Notes: generated from the letters alone by a model not told the origin. Numbered from the stretch's first letter, positions 41,400-50,703 are shown. The stretch: 51,074 nucleotides of DNA from Amycolatopsis sp. (GCF_025464955.1 NZ_JAODNM010000108.1:1-51074); one strand, 5' to 3'. Numbers and translations: made by a program.

Positions 41400-42754
41400 G
41401 CAGGACGAACGCAGCGCGGGGTTCGACGGACGACCTGATCGCCGAGGGGTTCGCCAAACAGCGCGCGCACCGCAGGGAGTTCGAGGCGATAGCGCCGGAA
41501 GAGCGCAGGCGGTGGGCCGAGCGCGCGGTCCGCACGCTGGCCAGGCGGCTGCGTGAAGAGAACCCCGGGTACGCGCGCTTGTACGAGACGGCGTCGGACT
41601 CACTCCAGCTGCCGGTGCTGGAGAAGTCCCGGCTGGGTGCGTCGTTCGACGAGTTCGCCGCCGGAACGGGGGCGACTCGCGCGTCGATGACCGCCTTCGC
41701 GGCCAAGCCGTTCAGCCTGGGTAGCAGGCTCGATACGAAGCACCTGGCGTTCAGCTCGTCGGGGTCGTCCGGCGAGCCACTCCCCGTGCTGCACCACGTC
41801 CGGGACTTCGGACGCAGCCTCGAAGCGTTCGTCGCGCGGGGTGTCCGCGGCGCGCGTCCGGGTGCCGAGCGGCTGCTCTACATCGGACTGCTGGATCGGC
41901 ACAACGGCGGCAATGCCTGGATGTACTACCTCGGTGGCCATCTCGACGTCGTCCTCGCCGACGTCTTCGCCGAGCCGGCTTCGTTGCTGGACGTCGTCGG
42001 CGAACACCGGCCCGACGTCGTGCTGACCCGCCCGCACCTGCTTCGCGCGCTGGCCGCCGCGGCGGCCGAACGGGGCGTGGCGCTGCCCCAGGCGCACCTG
42101 CTGAGCGTCGGTGAAGGGCTCCAGCCCGAGCAGCGGCGGGAGATCACCGCGGGCTGGGGATCACCGCCGCATAACAGCTACTCCACTGTGGAGACTGGCC
42201 CGCTCGGCTACCAGGAGGATCCGGCCCTCGACGAACTGACCGTGTATGACGATCTGCACCTGGTCGAGCTGCTCGACGCGGGCGGCGTGCCCGTCACCGA
42301 GCCCGGCGTTCCGGGCCGGCTCGTGGTGAGCACGCTGTACCGGGACGTGCTCCCGCTGATCCGCTACCGGGTCGGCGATGTGGCCAGCTGGCGGAACGCG
42401 GAGCTGACCCGGCTGAGCTTTCCCCATGGGCGTGACACCACGGTGGTACGGCTGAGCTGCTCCGGCGGCGTGATGGAGATGCCCGAGCTGCCGCTGTGGT
42501 CGATCGTGGTGCCGGGCGTCCGCCAGTACCAGGTGGTGCAGACGGGCCCGGATTCACTTCTGGTGCGCTACGAACCGTCCGGTACGTCGAGTAGCACCAC
42601 GGGCGCCGCGCTGCGCGACGCCGTCTTCGCCAAGCTGGCGGGCCAGAGCTGCGACAACGGGGTGCGGGTCACCACCGAGCTGGTCCCCGCGCTGCTGCCT
42701 GACCGGGTCAGCGGCAAGATCAAGCGCGTCATCCCGTGGCTGCCCCAGCGCTAG
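41396..42754 (+). CDS. PaaK-like adenylate-forming enzyme
   Basis: A 452-residue ANL-superfamily enzyme of the phenylacetate-CoA ligase/CapK type. The P-loop is SSSGSSGEP (120-128), the A5-like motif is YSTVETGPLGY (262-272), the A7-like motif is LIRYRVGD (321-328) and the C-terminal lysine is in SGKIKRV (Lys441/443). The family activates carboxylic or amino acids as adenylates. There is no carrier protein nearby, so the acyl-AMP may pass to CoA or directly to the co-translated FemAB-like transferase. The substrate is unknown. Confidence 0.85.
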   Translation: MSRTNAARGSTDDLIAEGFAKQRAHRREFEAIAPEERRRWAERAVRTLARRLREENPGYARLYETASDSLQLPVLEKSRLGASFDEFAAGTGATRASMTAFAAKPFSLGSRLDTKHLAFSSSGSSGEPLPVLHHVRDFGRSLEAFVARGVRGARPGAERLLYIGLLDRHNGGNAWMYYLGGHLDVVLADVFAEPASLLDVVGEHRPDVVLTRPHLLRALAAAAAERGVALPQAHLLSVGEGLQPEQRREITAGWGSPPHNSYSTVETGPLGYQEDPALDELTVYDDLHLVELLDAGGVPVTEPGVPGRLVVSTLYRDVLPLIRYRVGDVASWRNAELTRLSFPHGRDTTVVRLSCSGGVMEMPELPLWSIVVPGVRQYQVVQTGPDSLLVRYEPSGTSSSTTGAALRDAVFAKLAGQSCDNGVRVTTELVPALLPDRVSGKIKRVIPWLPQR

Positions 42755-42767
42755 CGCATTACTGCGT

Positions 42768-42794
42768 GTTGCCCACAGAGGACACAAGGGCAAC
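42768..42794 (+). terminator. Possible terminator after the adenylating enzyme gene
   Basis: Perfect 7-bp arms GTTGCCC (42768-42774) and GGGCAAC (42788-42794) with a 13-nt loop, 13 bp after the stop. No U tract follows, so the role is uncertain; it may also belong to the leader of the next gene. Confidence 0.4.
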
Positions 42795-42823
42795 TCGTCC
42801 GAGTAAGATCTTCACTCCGGTGA

Positions 42824-43237
42824 GTGACGAGCTGCCCCCGCGAATCAGCCGATACCTTTTATATGCTTCTCTTCCCGTTCGCTCCGGCAGCCGTGGCCGC
42901 GCTCTCTCTCGCGTACCTCGGTGGCCCTTCACCGCAGCCCGGTTCGTCGTTCCACCTCAGTGAGCGCGCCTACGGCGGCCAGGTCAGCGAGGCCTCCCTG
43001 ACCTGCGATCCAGCCGGTGGCAGCCACCTGGACAGCGCCAAAGCCTGTGCGGTCATCCAAGGCGCCAACGGCGACTTCCAGCGCCTGCCGACCCGCCATC
43101 AGCTCTGCTCGGCGCTCTACGCCCCGGTCGACGTCGTGGTCGCCGGTTTCTGGCGCGGCACGCCAGTGTCGTTCCAGGCAACCTATGCGAACAAGTGCTC
43201 CGCCAACGCGGAATCGAGCGGCGTCTTCGGCTTCTAG
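42824..43237 (+). CDS. Subtilisin inhibitor-like (SSI family) secreted protease inhibitor
   Basis: A 137-residue precursor of an SSI-type inhibitor. After a hydrophobic export signal (MLLFPFAPAAVAALSLAYLGG) the mature part shows the fold's landmarks: SLTCDPAGGSHLDSAKACAVI, CSALYAPVDVVVAGFWRG and the ending NKCSANAESSGVFGF, with four Cys for two disulfides. Aligning with Streptomyces SSI (reactive site CPMVYDP) puts P1-P1' at Ala-Leu in CSALYAP. The GTG at 42824 gives a short polar N-region; an ATG at 42863 would start inside the hydrophobic part. It follows the biosynthetic block and may protect the producer from secreted proteases. Confidence 0.85.
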   Translation: MTSCPRESADTFYMLLFPFAPAAVAALSLAYLGGPSPQPGSSFHLSERAYGGQVSEASLTCDPAGGSHLDSAKACAVIQGANGDFQRLPTRHQLCSALYAPVDVVVAGFWRGTPVSFQATYANKCSANAESSGVFGF

Positions 43238-43333
43238 ACCCGGGCCATGCTCCTCTGTGGAGTGTCCGGGCGGCATAACAGCGCATAAGCGCGGTTTGCG
43301 CAATCGGCAGCATGCGTTGTTACCGGTGTAAGA

Positions 43334-44959
43334 GTGAACACTCTGCCAGTGCCCGGCGCGGGCGGTGGCGCGCAGGATTCCGCAATGGAGCCGAAGCCAC
43401 TTGTATCCCAGATCGTGCACAGCGACGGCCGGGTGGAACTCGGCGACGTCACGTCCGTCGAAGGCAGCCGGTTCTTCAATCCCGAGCTGGCCCCGGTGCC
43501 CGTCGGGAAACGGACGTGGAGCACCTACAACTACTTCGCGCTGTGGATGGGGATGGCGCACAACATCCCCAGCTACGCGCTGGCCGCGTCGCTCATCGCA
43601 CTGGGCATGAACTGGGTGCAGGCGCTGATCACCATCACGATCGGCAACATCGTGGTGCTGGCGCCGATGCTGGCGAACAGCCACGCCGGCACGAAGTACG
43701 GCATCCCGTTCCCGGTGTTCGCCCGCGCCTTCTACGGCGTGCGCGGCGCGAACTTCGCCGCGCTGCTGCGGGCGTTCATCGCGTGCGGCTGGTTCGGTAT
43801 CCAGACCTGGGTCGGCGGTGAGGCCGTCTACATCATCGTCGGGCGGCTGACCGGATCCGGCTGGCGGGACGCGGCTGTCATCGGCGGTCAGCACTGGACG
43901 CTGTGGCTGTCGTTCGGGTTGTTCTGGCTGCTGCAGATGCTGATCATCTGGCGGGGCATGGACGCGATCCGCCGGTTCGAGAACTGGACGGCGCCGCTGG
44001 TGTCGGTCGGCTTCCTGATCATGCTGGCCTACGTGCTGATCAAGGCCGGCGGGTTCGGCCCGATCCTGGCCGAGCCGGGCAAGCTCGGCTGGGGACCGTC
44101 GTTCTGGAAGGTGTTCGCGCCGTCGCTGATGGCGATGATCGCGTTCTGGTCGACGCTCTCGCTCAACATGCCGGACTTCACCCGCTTCGGCGGCAGCCAG
44201 CGCAAGCAGGTCCGCGGCCAGATCCTCGGGCTGCCGACCACGATGACGTTCATCGCGATCGTGGCGATCCTGACCACGTCCGGCGGCCACGTGCTCTACG
44301 GCCAGGACATCTGGGACCCCGCGCAGCTCGCGGACAAGTTCTCCAGCCCAGCCGTGGTCGTCGTCGCGCTGATCGCGCTCGTGCTCGCGACGATCTCGGC
44401 GAACCTCGCGGCCAACGTCGTCAGCCCGTCCTACGACTTCTCCAACGCCTTCCCGAAGAAGATCACCTTCGCCGTCGGCGGCCTGATCACCGGTGTGATC
44501 GGCGTCCTGATCCAGCCGTGGCGGCTGTATTCGGACCCGAGCATCTACATCTTCTCGTGGCTCGGCTTCTACGGCGGCATCCTCGGCGCGGTGGCCGGGG
44601 TGCTGGTCGCGGGCTACTGGGTCATCCGGCGCACCAAGCTCGACCTGCAGGGCCTGTACACCGAAGGCGGGACGTACTGGTTCAAGGCAGGCTGGAACTG
44701 GCGCGCGGTCGCGGCGACCCTCATCGGCGCGGTGCTCGCCGTCGGCGGCGCGTACGGCGGCCCGTTCCCGGCAGGCGGACTGATCGGATTCCTGAAACCT
44801 TTGTACGACTACAACTGGGTGGTCGGCCTGGTCGGCGCGTTCGTGGCCTACCTGGCGCTGACCGCCCTCGCTCCGGAACGCGGTGTTTCGGCAATCAAGG
44901 AGGAACCTAGTGAGCGACGTGGTACGAGCCGGACTGATCCAGCAGCGGTGGACGGGTGA
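43334..44959 (+). CDS. NCS1-family nucleobase/hydantoin permease
   Basis: A 541-residue transporter of the nucleobase:cation symporter-1 family with about twelve membrane segments. Typical are RTWSTYNYFALWMGMAHNIPSYALAASLIALGM, HAGTKYGIPFPVFARAFYGVRGAN and NMPDFTRF. Members import uracil, allantoin or hydantoins. A GTG at 43334 and an ATG at 43385 are both possible starts. Its 3' end overlaps the next gene by 50 bp. With the three downstream enzymes it forms the uptake-and-cleavage arm of pyrimidine or hydantoin use. Confidence 0.94.
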   Translation: MNTLPVPGAGGGAQDSAMEPKPLVSQIVHSDGRVELGDVTSVEGSRFFNPELAPVPVGKRTWSTYNYFALWMGMAHNIPSYALAASLIALGMNWVQALITITIGNIVVLAPMLANSHAGTKYGIPFPVFARAFYGVRGANFAALLRAFIACGWFGIQTWVGGEAVYIIVGRLTGSGWRDAAVIGGQHWTLWLSFGLFWLLQMLIIWRGMDAIRRFENWTAPLVSVGFLIMLAYVLIKAGGFGPILAEPGKLGWGPSFWKVFAPSLMAMIAFWSTLSLNMPDFTRFGGSQRKQVRGQILGLPTTMTFIAIVAILTTSGGHVLYGQDIWDPAQLADKFSSPAVVVVALIALVLATISANLAANVVSPSYDFSNAFPKKITFAVGGLITGVIGVLIQPWRLYSDPSIYIFSWLGFYGGILGAVAGVLVAGYWVIRRTKLDLQGLYTEGGTYWFKAGWNWRAVAATLIGAVLAVGGAYGGPFPAGGLIGFLKPLYDYNWVVGLVGAFVAYLALTALAPERGVSAIKEEPSERRGTSRTDPAAVDG

Positions 44960-45752
44960 CAAGGAGTCCATGATCGCCGCGGCCGTCGACGCGATCGGCA
45001 AGGCCGCGTCGCAGGGCGCCCAGGTCGTCTGCCTCCAGGAGCTGTTCTACGGACCGTACTTCTGCCAGGTGCAGGACCCGGACTACTACTCCTACACCGA
45101 GCAGATCCCGGACGGTCCGACGACGAAGCTCCTGCAGGAGGTCGCCGAGCGGCACAGCGTCGTCATCGTCGCGCCGATGTACGAAGTCGAGCAGCCGGGC
45201 GTGTACTACAACACGGCCGCGGTGATCGACGCCGACGGCACCTACCTCGGCAAGTACCGCAAGAACCACATCCCGCAGGTGAAGGGATTCTGGGAGAAGT
45301 TCTACTTCCGCCCCGGCAACACCGGCTACCCGATCTTCGACACCGCGGTCGGCCGGATCGGCGTCTACATCTGTTACGACCGGCACTTCCCGGAAGGCTG
45401 GCGCGCGCTCGGACTCGCCGGAGCGAAGATCGTGTTCAACCCGTCGGCGACCAGCCGGGGCCTGTCGGAGTACCTGTGGCGGCTCGAGCAGACGTCCGCG
45501 GCGGTGGCGAACGAGTACTTCGTCGGCACGATCAACCGCGTCGGTGTGGAAGAGCTGGGAGACAACGAGTTCTACGGCCAGACGTACTTCGCCGACCCGC
45601 GCGGCCAGCTCATCGGAGACGCCGCGTCGGACGTCGACGAAGAGATCGTCATACGCGACCTGGACATGGGCAAACTCACCGAAGTCCGCGACCAGTGGGC
45701 GTTCTACCGCGACCGCCGCCCCGACAGCTACGGCCCGCTGACGGAGGCCTGA
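44910..45752 (+). CDS. Nitrilase-superfamily N-carbamoyl-beta-alanine amidohydrolase (beta-ureidopropionase)
   Basis: A 280-residue C-N hydrolase. The catalytic triad is Glu44 (LQELF), Lys118 (KYRKNHIP) and Cys155 (YICYDRHFPEG). The motifs match bacterial beta-ureidopropionases and N-carbamoyl-amino-acid hydrolases, which release NH3 and CO2 to give beta-alanine or an amino acid. The GTG at 44910 follows AAGGAGG by 6 bases. Position next to dihydropyrimidinase supports the pyrimidine role; it could also act on N-carbamoyl amino acids from hydantoins. Confidence 0.93.
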   Translation: MSDVVRAGLIQQRWTGDKESMIAAAVDAIGKAASQGAQVVCLQELFYGPYFCQVQDPDYYSYTEQIPDGPTTKLLQEVAERHSVVIVAPMYEVEQPGVYYNTAAVIDADGTYLGKYRKNHIPQVKGFWEKFYFRPGNTGYPIFDTAVGRIGVYICYDRHFPEGWRALGLAGAKIVFNPSATSRGLSEYLWRLEQTSAAVANEYFVGTINRVGVEELGDNEFYGQTYFADPRGQLIGDAASDVDEEIVIRDLDMGKLTEVRDQWAFYRDRRPDSYGPLTEA

Positions 45753-45756
45753 GCCC

Positions 45757-47148
<1,392 letters not shown>

Positions 47149-47157
47149 GGGACGGAC

Positions 47158-48156
47158 ATGGATTTCGGACTCGTGCTGCAGACGGACCCGCCGGGGCGCG
47201 AGGTCGTGCGGCTGATGAAAGCCGCGGAGGACAAGGGCTTCCGCTACGGCTGGACGTTCGACTCGTGCGTGCTGTGGCAGGAGCCGTTCGTCATCTACTC
47301 GCAGGTCCTCGCGCAGACGTCGTCGCTGATCGTGGGGCCCATGGTGACCAGCCCGGGGATGCGGGACTGGTCAGTGCTGGCGTCGATGTTCGCCACGCTC
47401 AACGACATGTACGGCAACCGGACGGTGTGCGGCATCGGCCGGGGCGATTCGGCGCACCGTGTCATCGGCAAGCCACCGTCCACTTTGGCCACTGTGCGCG
47501 ACGCGATGCACGCGATCAAGGAACTGGCCGAGGGCAGGGAGACGCTGCTCGGCGACACCGCCGTGCAGATCCCGTGGGTCCGTGACGGACGGCTCGAGAT
47601 GTGGATGGCCGGGTACGGTCCGAAGGCGCTGAAAACGGTCGGTGAACACGCCGACGGGTTCATCCTGCAGTGCGCCGACCCGGCGATCGCACGCTGGACG
47701 ATCGGCGCGGTCCGCGAAGCCGCCCGCGCGGCCGGACGCGACCCGGCGGGCATCACCGTCTGCGTCGCGGCGCCGGCGTATGTCGGCGAGGACCTCCCCC
47801 ACCAGCGTGAACAACTGCGCTGGTTCGGCGGGATGGTCGGCAACCACGTCGCCGACCTGGTGACGCGCTACGGCGACTCGGGCCCGGTCCCGCACGAGCT
47901 GACCGACTACATCAAGGGGCGCCAAGGCTACGACTACGCCCACCACGGCCGCGCCGGCAACCCGTCGACCGACTTCGTCCCCGACGAGATCGTCAACCGC
48001 TTCTGCCTGCTCGGCCCGGCCGGCGCACACGTCGAACGGCTGGAGGAACTCGCCGAGCTCGGTGTCGACCAGTTCGCGCTCTACCTCATGCACGACGAAC
48101 GCGAGCAGACCCTGGACGCCTACGGCGACAACGTGATTTCGAAGCTCACGTCGTGA
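47158..48156 (+). CDS. LLM-class F420-dependent oxidoreductase
   Basis: A 332-residue luciferase-like TIM-barrel protein of the type found with hydantoinase genes in actinobacteria. It begins MDFGLVLQTDPPGREVVRLM and contains GPMVTSPGMRDWSVLASMFATLNDMYGNRTVCGIGRGDSAHRVIGKPP and MWMAGYGPKALKTVGEHADG, where F420- or FMN-binding residues lie. It is last in the permease operon, 9 bp after hydA. No classical dihydropyrimidine dehydrogenase is in the window, so it might carry out a redox step on the ring; that is a guess from position. Confidence 0.88.
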   Translation: MDFGLVLQTDPPGREVVRLMKAAEDKGFRYGWTFDSCVLWQEPFVIYSQVLAQTSSLIVGPMVTSPGMRDWSVLASMFATLNDMYGNRTVCGIGRGDSAHRVIGKPPSTLATVRDAMHAIKELAEGRETLLGDTAVQIPWVRDGRLEMWMAGYGPKALKTVGEHADGFILQCADPAIARWTIGAVREAARAAGRDPAGITVCVAAPAYVGEDLPHQREQLRWFGGMVGNHVADLVTRYGDSGPVPHELTDYIKGRQGYDYAHHGRAGNPSTDFVPDEIVNRFCLLGPAGAHVERLEELAELGVDQFALYLMHDEREQTLDAYGDNVISKLTS

Positions 48157-48169
48157 GGCGCAAGGGCTC

Positions 48170-48209
48170 GTGAGCGTTGCGGCCGGTTAGAACCGTCCGC
48201 AATGCTCAC
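48170..48209. terminator. Long hairpin between convergent genes
   Basis: GTGAGCGTTGCGG (48170-48182) pairs with CCGCAATGCTCAC (48197-48209) with one G:U, and inside it CGGTT pairs with AACCG around AG. It lies between the pyrimidine operon and the convergent ROK gene and could end both transcripts. There is no U tract. A clearly related hairpin is at 49491-49532. Confidence 0.7.
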
Positions 48210-48220
48210 CAGCCTGGAGG

Positions 48221-49348
48221 CTAGGCCCAGAGCCGACGCCTGGCGATCGTCAACGCGGAGTGCAACGCGCCGGCGCGAACTCCGTTGCCGGGCAACGCAC
48301 TCAGCGCCAGTCGCGGCTGCGCGACGGCGAGTTCGGCGAGCTCTTCCCGGATGAACGCCAGCAGTGCTTCGCCGCCGGCCTCGGGAATTTCCCCGCTGAA
48401 CACGACGAGCTCGGGGTCGACGACGCAGATGACAGCGGCGAGACCCGTGGCGAGCCGGGTCGCCAGCTCGGCCAGGAAGCCGCTGTCGGCGTTTCGAACG
48501 GCCTCCGCGGCGGTCTTCCCGGGGATGCCCCGGGTGCGTGCGAGGTCGAGCACGGCGTCGCCGCCCGCCGAGCGCTGGAAGCCGCCGTGTCCGCCACGCC
48601 CGATCTCGCGGCTCAACGGGACGTCCGCGATCGGCAGGTAGCTGACCTCCCCCGCGGCACCATTCGCACCGCGGCGGATCCGACCGTCGAGCACGACGGC
48701 CATCCCGAGCCCGTCGCCCGCCCACAGCACGACGAAGCTCTCGACGCCCCTCGCCGCACCCGTCTGCATCTCGGCGACCGCGGCGAGGTTGACGTCGTTC
48801 TCGACGTCAACCGACACCCCCAACTCGGCGCGGAGCCCGTCGACGACGTTCTCGTGGTGCCAGCCGGCCATGTGCGCGGCGTACCAAAGGGCGCCGTTGT
48901 GCCTGTCGATCGCGCCCGGCGTCCCGAGCACGATGTGTGCGAGATCGGCGACGCGCAGCCCGACCTGCCCCACAGCGCCCTCGATCGCCGCGCGCACTCG
49001 CGAGCGCGAACCGGCCATCTCGTACTCCGCGACGACTTCGCCGGTGATGTCGGCGATCGCCACGGACAGTCGGGACGGCGTGACATCGACCCCGGCGACG
49101 TAACCCGTGCGCGGGTTGGCGGCGTACAGCTTGGCGTTGGGCCCACGGCCCCCGGCATGGATCCCGGCCGGCACGACGAGCCCGCCTGCCTGGAGCCGCC
49201 CCATCAGCTGGGTGACAGTGGGCTGGGCCAAGCCGGTGAGCTCGGCCAGCCGGCTACGGGACAGCGGGCCGTGCACGAGCAGCAGCTCGAAGGCTGCCCG
49301 GTCGTTGATCGTCCGCAGGAGCGCAGGTCGCCCCGGGATGGCGGTCAC
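48221..49348 (-). CDS. ROK-family transcriptional regulator
   Basis: A 375-residue repressor. The N-terminal winged helix (about residues 8-60) reads LLRTINDRAAFELLLVHGPLSRSRLAELTGLAQPTVTQLMGRLQAGGLV. The ROK sugar-kinase-like domain includes VAGVDVTPSRLSVAIADITGEVV, LGTPGAIDR and LWAGDGLGMAVVLDGRIRRGANGAAGEV. The usual CxCGxxGC zinc site is replaced by IGRGGHGGFQ, so no structural zinc is expected there. I use the GTG at 49348 with GGGGG just upstream. Its target is not evident; no sugar genes are adjacent. Confidence 0.9.
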   Translation of the reverse strand: MTAIPGRPALLRTINDRAAFELLLVHGPLSRSRLAELTGLAQPTVTQLMGRLQAGGLVVPAGIHAGGRGPNAKLYAANPRTGYVAGVDVTPSRLSVAIADITGEVVAEYEMAGSRSRVRAAIEGAVGQVGLRVADLAHIVLGTPGAIDRHNGALWYAAHMAGWHHENVVDGLRAELGVSVDVENDVNLAAVAEMQTGAARGVESFVVLWAGDGLGMAVVLDGRIRRGANGAAGEVSYLPIADVPLSREIGRGGHGGFQRSAGGDAVLDLARTRGIPGKTAAEAVRNADSGFLAELATRLATGLAAVICVVDPELVVFSGEIPEAGGEALLAFIREELAELAVAQPRLALSALPGNGVRAGALHSALTIARRRLWA

Positions 49349-49490
49349 ACTGCCCCCTACAAACGTTTCCTTACCTATTGCAAGCCACCCTAGTCGGCAC
49401 CCCTGACGACGTCCAGCCCCCAAAACTGCAGCTCACAGCCTTCTCGCAGGTGCCGACCCGAATAGGAAGGCTTACTTTGCATTGTGGCAT

Positions 49491-49532
49491 CGTGCGCGTT
49501 GCGGCCGGTAAGAACCGGCCGGAACACTCACG
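49491..49532. repeat. Second copy of the long hairpin repeat
   Basis: Arms CGTGCGCGTTGCGGCCGGT and ACCGGCCGGAACACTCACG match at 16 of 19 positions around a short loop. The sequence shares its core (GCGTTGCGGCCGGT..AGAACCG) with the hairpin at 48170-48209. It lies just past the end of the DUF397 gene and may serve as its terminator. Confidence 0.65.
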
Positions 49533-49536
49533 AGTC

Positions 49537-49719
49537 CTAGACCGCCTTGACCGCGGTCAGGAGGGCCGCGAACGCAGAAACCGGGACGGCGATGGTGCCA
49601 CCGTCCCGGTCTTTCGTGTCGCGGATCACGGTCCCCGTCGACGTCTGCGCGAGCTCCACGCAGTTGTTCTCGGGGCCGCTGTAGCTGCTCTTACGCCATG
49701 CCGTCGTGCTCTCGGTCAT
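49537..49719 (-). CDS. DUF397 small protein
   Basis: A 60-residue DUF397 protein: AWRKSSYSGPENNCVELAQ and VIRDTKDRDGGTIAVPVSAFAALLTAVK are the domain's standard halves. DUF397 genes in actinomycetes usually follow, and overlap, an XRE/DUF5753 regulator gene, forming a paired regulator system of the BldB/WhiJ type. Here the partner survives only as a fragment, so this copy may be orphaned. Confidence 0.93.
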   Translation of the reverse strand: MTESTTAWRKSSYSGPENNCVELAQTSTGTVIRDTKDRDGGTIAVPVSAFAALLTAVKAV

Positions 49720-49843
49720 CGTTCCTCAGTCCGTCCAGTGCTGCCCGGATCAGCAACGCGGACTCCTTCGGCGACAACGCCGCCTTTCGGCGGATGTCCT
49801 CGAACGTGTCCACGAATGCCTGTACGTCCTGAGGATTCTCCAC
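49691..49843 (-). pseudogene. C-terminal remnant of an XRE/DUF5753 regulator
   Basis: The last 50 codons of a helix-turn-helix DUF5753 protein (FVDTFEDIRRKAALSPKESALLIRAAL, then DDREHDGMA) remain, overlapping the DUF397 start by 29 bp as intact pairs do. Upstream the similarity stops abruptly at about 49843, where the opposite strand begins to look like signal peptidase I. The helix-turn-helix and most of the DUF5753 domain are gone. Confidence 0.7.
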
Positions 49844-49844
49844 C

Positions 49845-50210
49845 GGCGACCCACAGCAGACCTTTGACATCAAGGTGCCGCCCGGTGACGTGTTCTTCGC
49901 GGGCGACACTCGCAACAACGCGGTGGACTCACGCATGAACATCCACACGCCCACGGACGGCGCCATCCCCGAGCAGGACATCGACAGCCTCGTCGTCGGC
50001 ACCGGCACCCTGGGCTCGATGCGGGATCTCACCCCGACCTCAGCGCTCACCAAAGCCGGGCTGCCCGGCGCACCCAGCTCCGTCACCGGCTACTCGCGTG
50101 ACCGCACGTCCGTCCCCGTCGGCCTCGCGCTCTACGCCCTCGGCATCGTCGGCGTGATCACCGTGTCCGTCCTGCGCCACCGCCGTCGGCGCGTACTGCC
50201 GATGCCGTGA
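49845..50210 (+). pseudogene. C-terminal remnant of signal peptidase I
   Basis: About 121 codons in frame starting GDPQQTFDIKVPPGDVFFAGDTR. The box E signature GDTRNNAVDSR identifies the end of a type I signal peptidase, followed by a C-terminal membrane helix (VGLALYALGIVGVITVSVL) and RHRRRR. The catalytic Ser and Lys regions are missing, so it cannot be an active peptidase. The left edge coincides with the truncated regulator, marking a deletion or rearrangement junction. Confidence 0.75.
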
Positions 50211-50641
50211 CAGAGCCAGATGAGCACGTGCGCTGGCAGCAGTACCGGCACACGTTGAGCGAGGCCGCGGCAGCGGAGGAAATGGCCGTGGTCAGCGAAG
50301 TCCTCGCCGATCCGGACACAGCAATGGCTTCGTCCGTAGTGGTCGCGCACGTCGATGTTCGCGCCGCGGCGCTGCTTCGCGAGTCCGACTACGTCGCCTG
50401 GGCCAGCCGAATTTCTGACGCCGCCAAGGACCATCCGCTCGTCGTCCAGCGGGTGCTGGAATGGTCGCCGTACAGAGAGATCACGATAGGTCTGCCGTGG
50501 ACTGCGGAAACCCTGGTGGCGGCGTCGGATTGGTTGCAGCGCAAGGTCTCCGAGGATTCGTCGTCCCCGGAGGCCTTGGCTGTCCTCGCCACCTCCGGCC
50601 ACACCCGGCGCATCCGCAACGCCGCATTCGGCCGGAACTGA
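50207..50641 (+). CDS. Uncharacterised small protein
   Basis: A 144-residue acidic, mostly helical protein (HVRWQQYRHTLSEAAAAEEMAVVSEVLADPD, then LLRESDYVAWASRISDAAKDHPLVVQRVLEW). I do not recognise a domain; the helical repeats vaguely suggest a HEAT-like or regulator-associated protein. Its GTG overlaps the stop of the signal-peptidase remnant (GTGA), so it was once translated together with that gene. Confidence 0.65.
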   Translation: MTEPDEHVRWQQYRHTLSEAAAAEEMAVVSEVLADPDTAMASSVVVAHVDVRAAALLRESDYVAWASRISDAAKDHPLVVQRVLEWSPYREITIGLPWTAETLVAASDWLQRKVSEDSSSPEALAVLATSGHTRRIRNAAFGRN

Positions 50642-50703
50642 TCGGTCGACCCGGAGGTTGAGGTTGATGTGCCCAGATTAGCGGTGGGGTTTCGAGCTGG
50701 TGC

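Noticed and set aside
42929..45001. A 690-codon open frame on the minus strand
   Set aside because: Antisense to the SSI-like and NCS1 permease genes; composition is Arg/Asp/Gln-rich and without domains.
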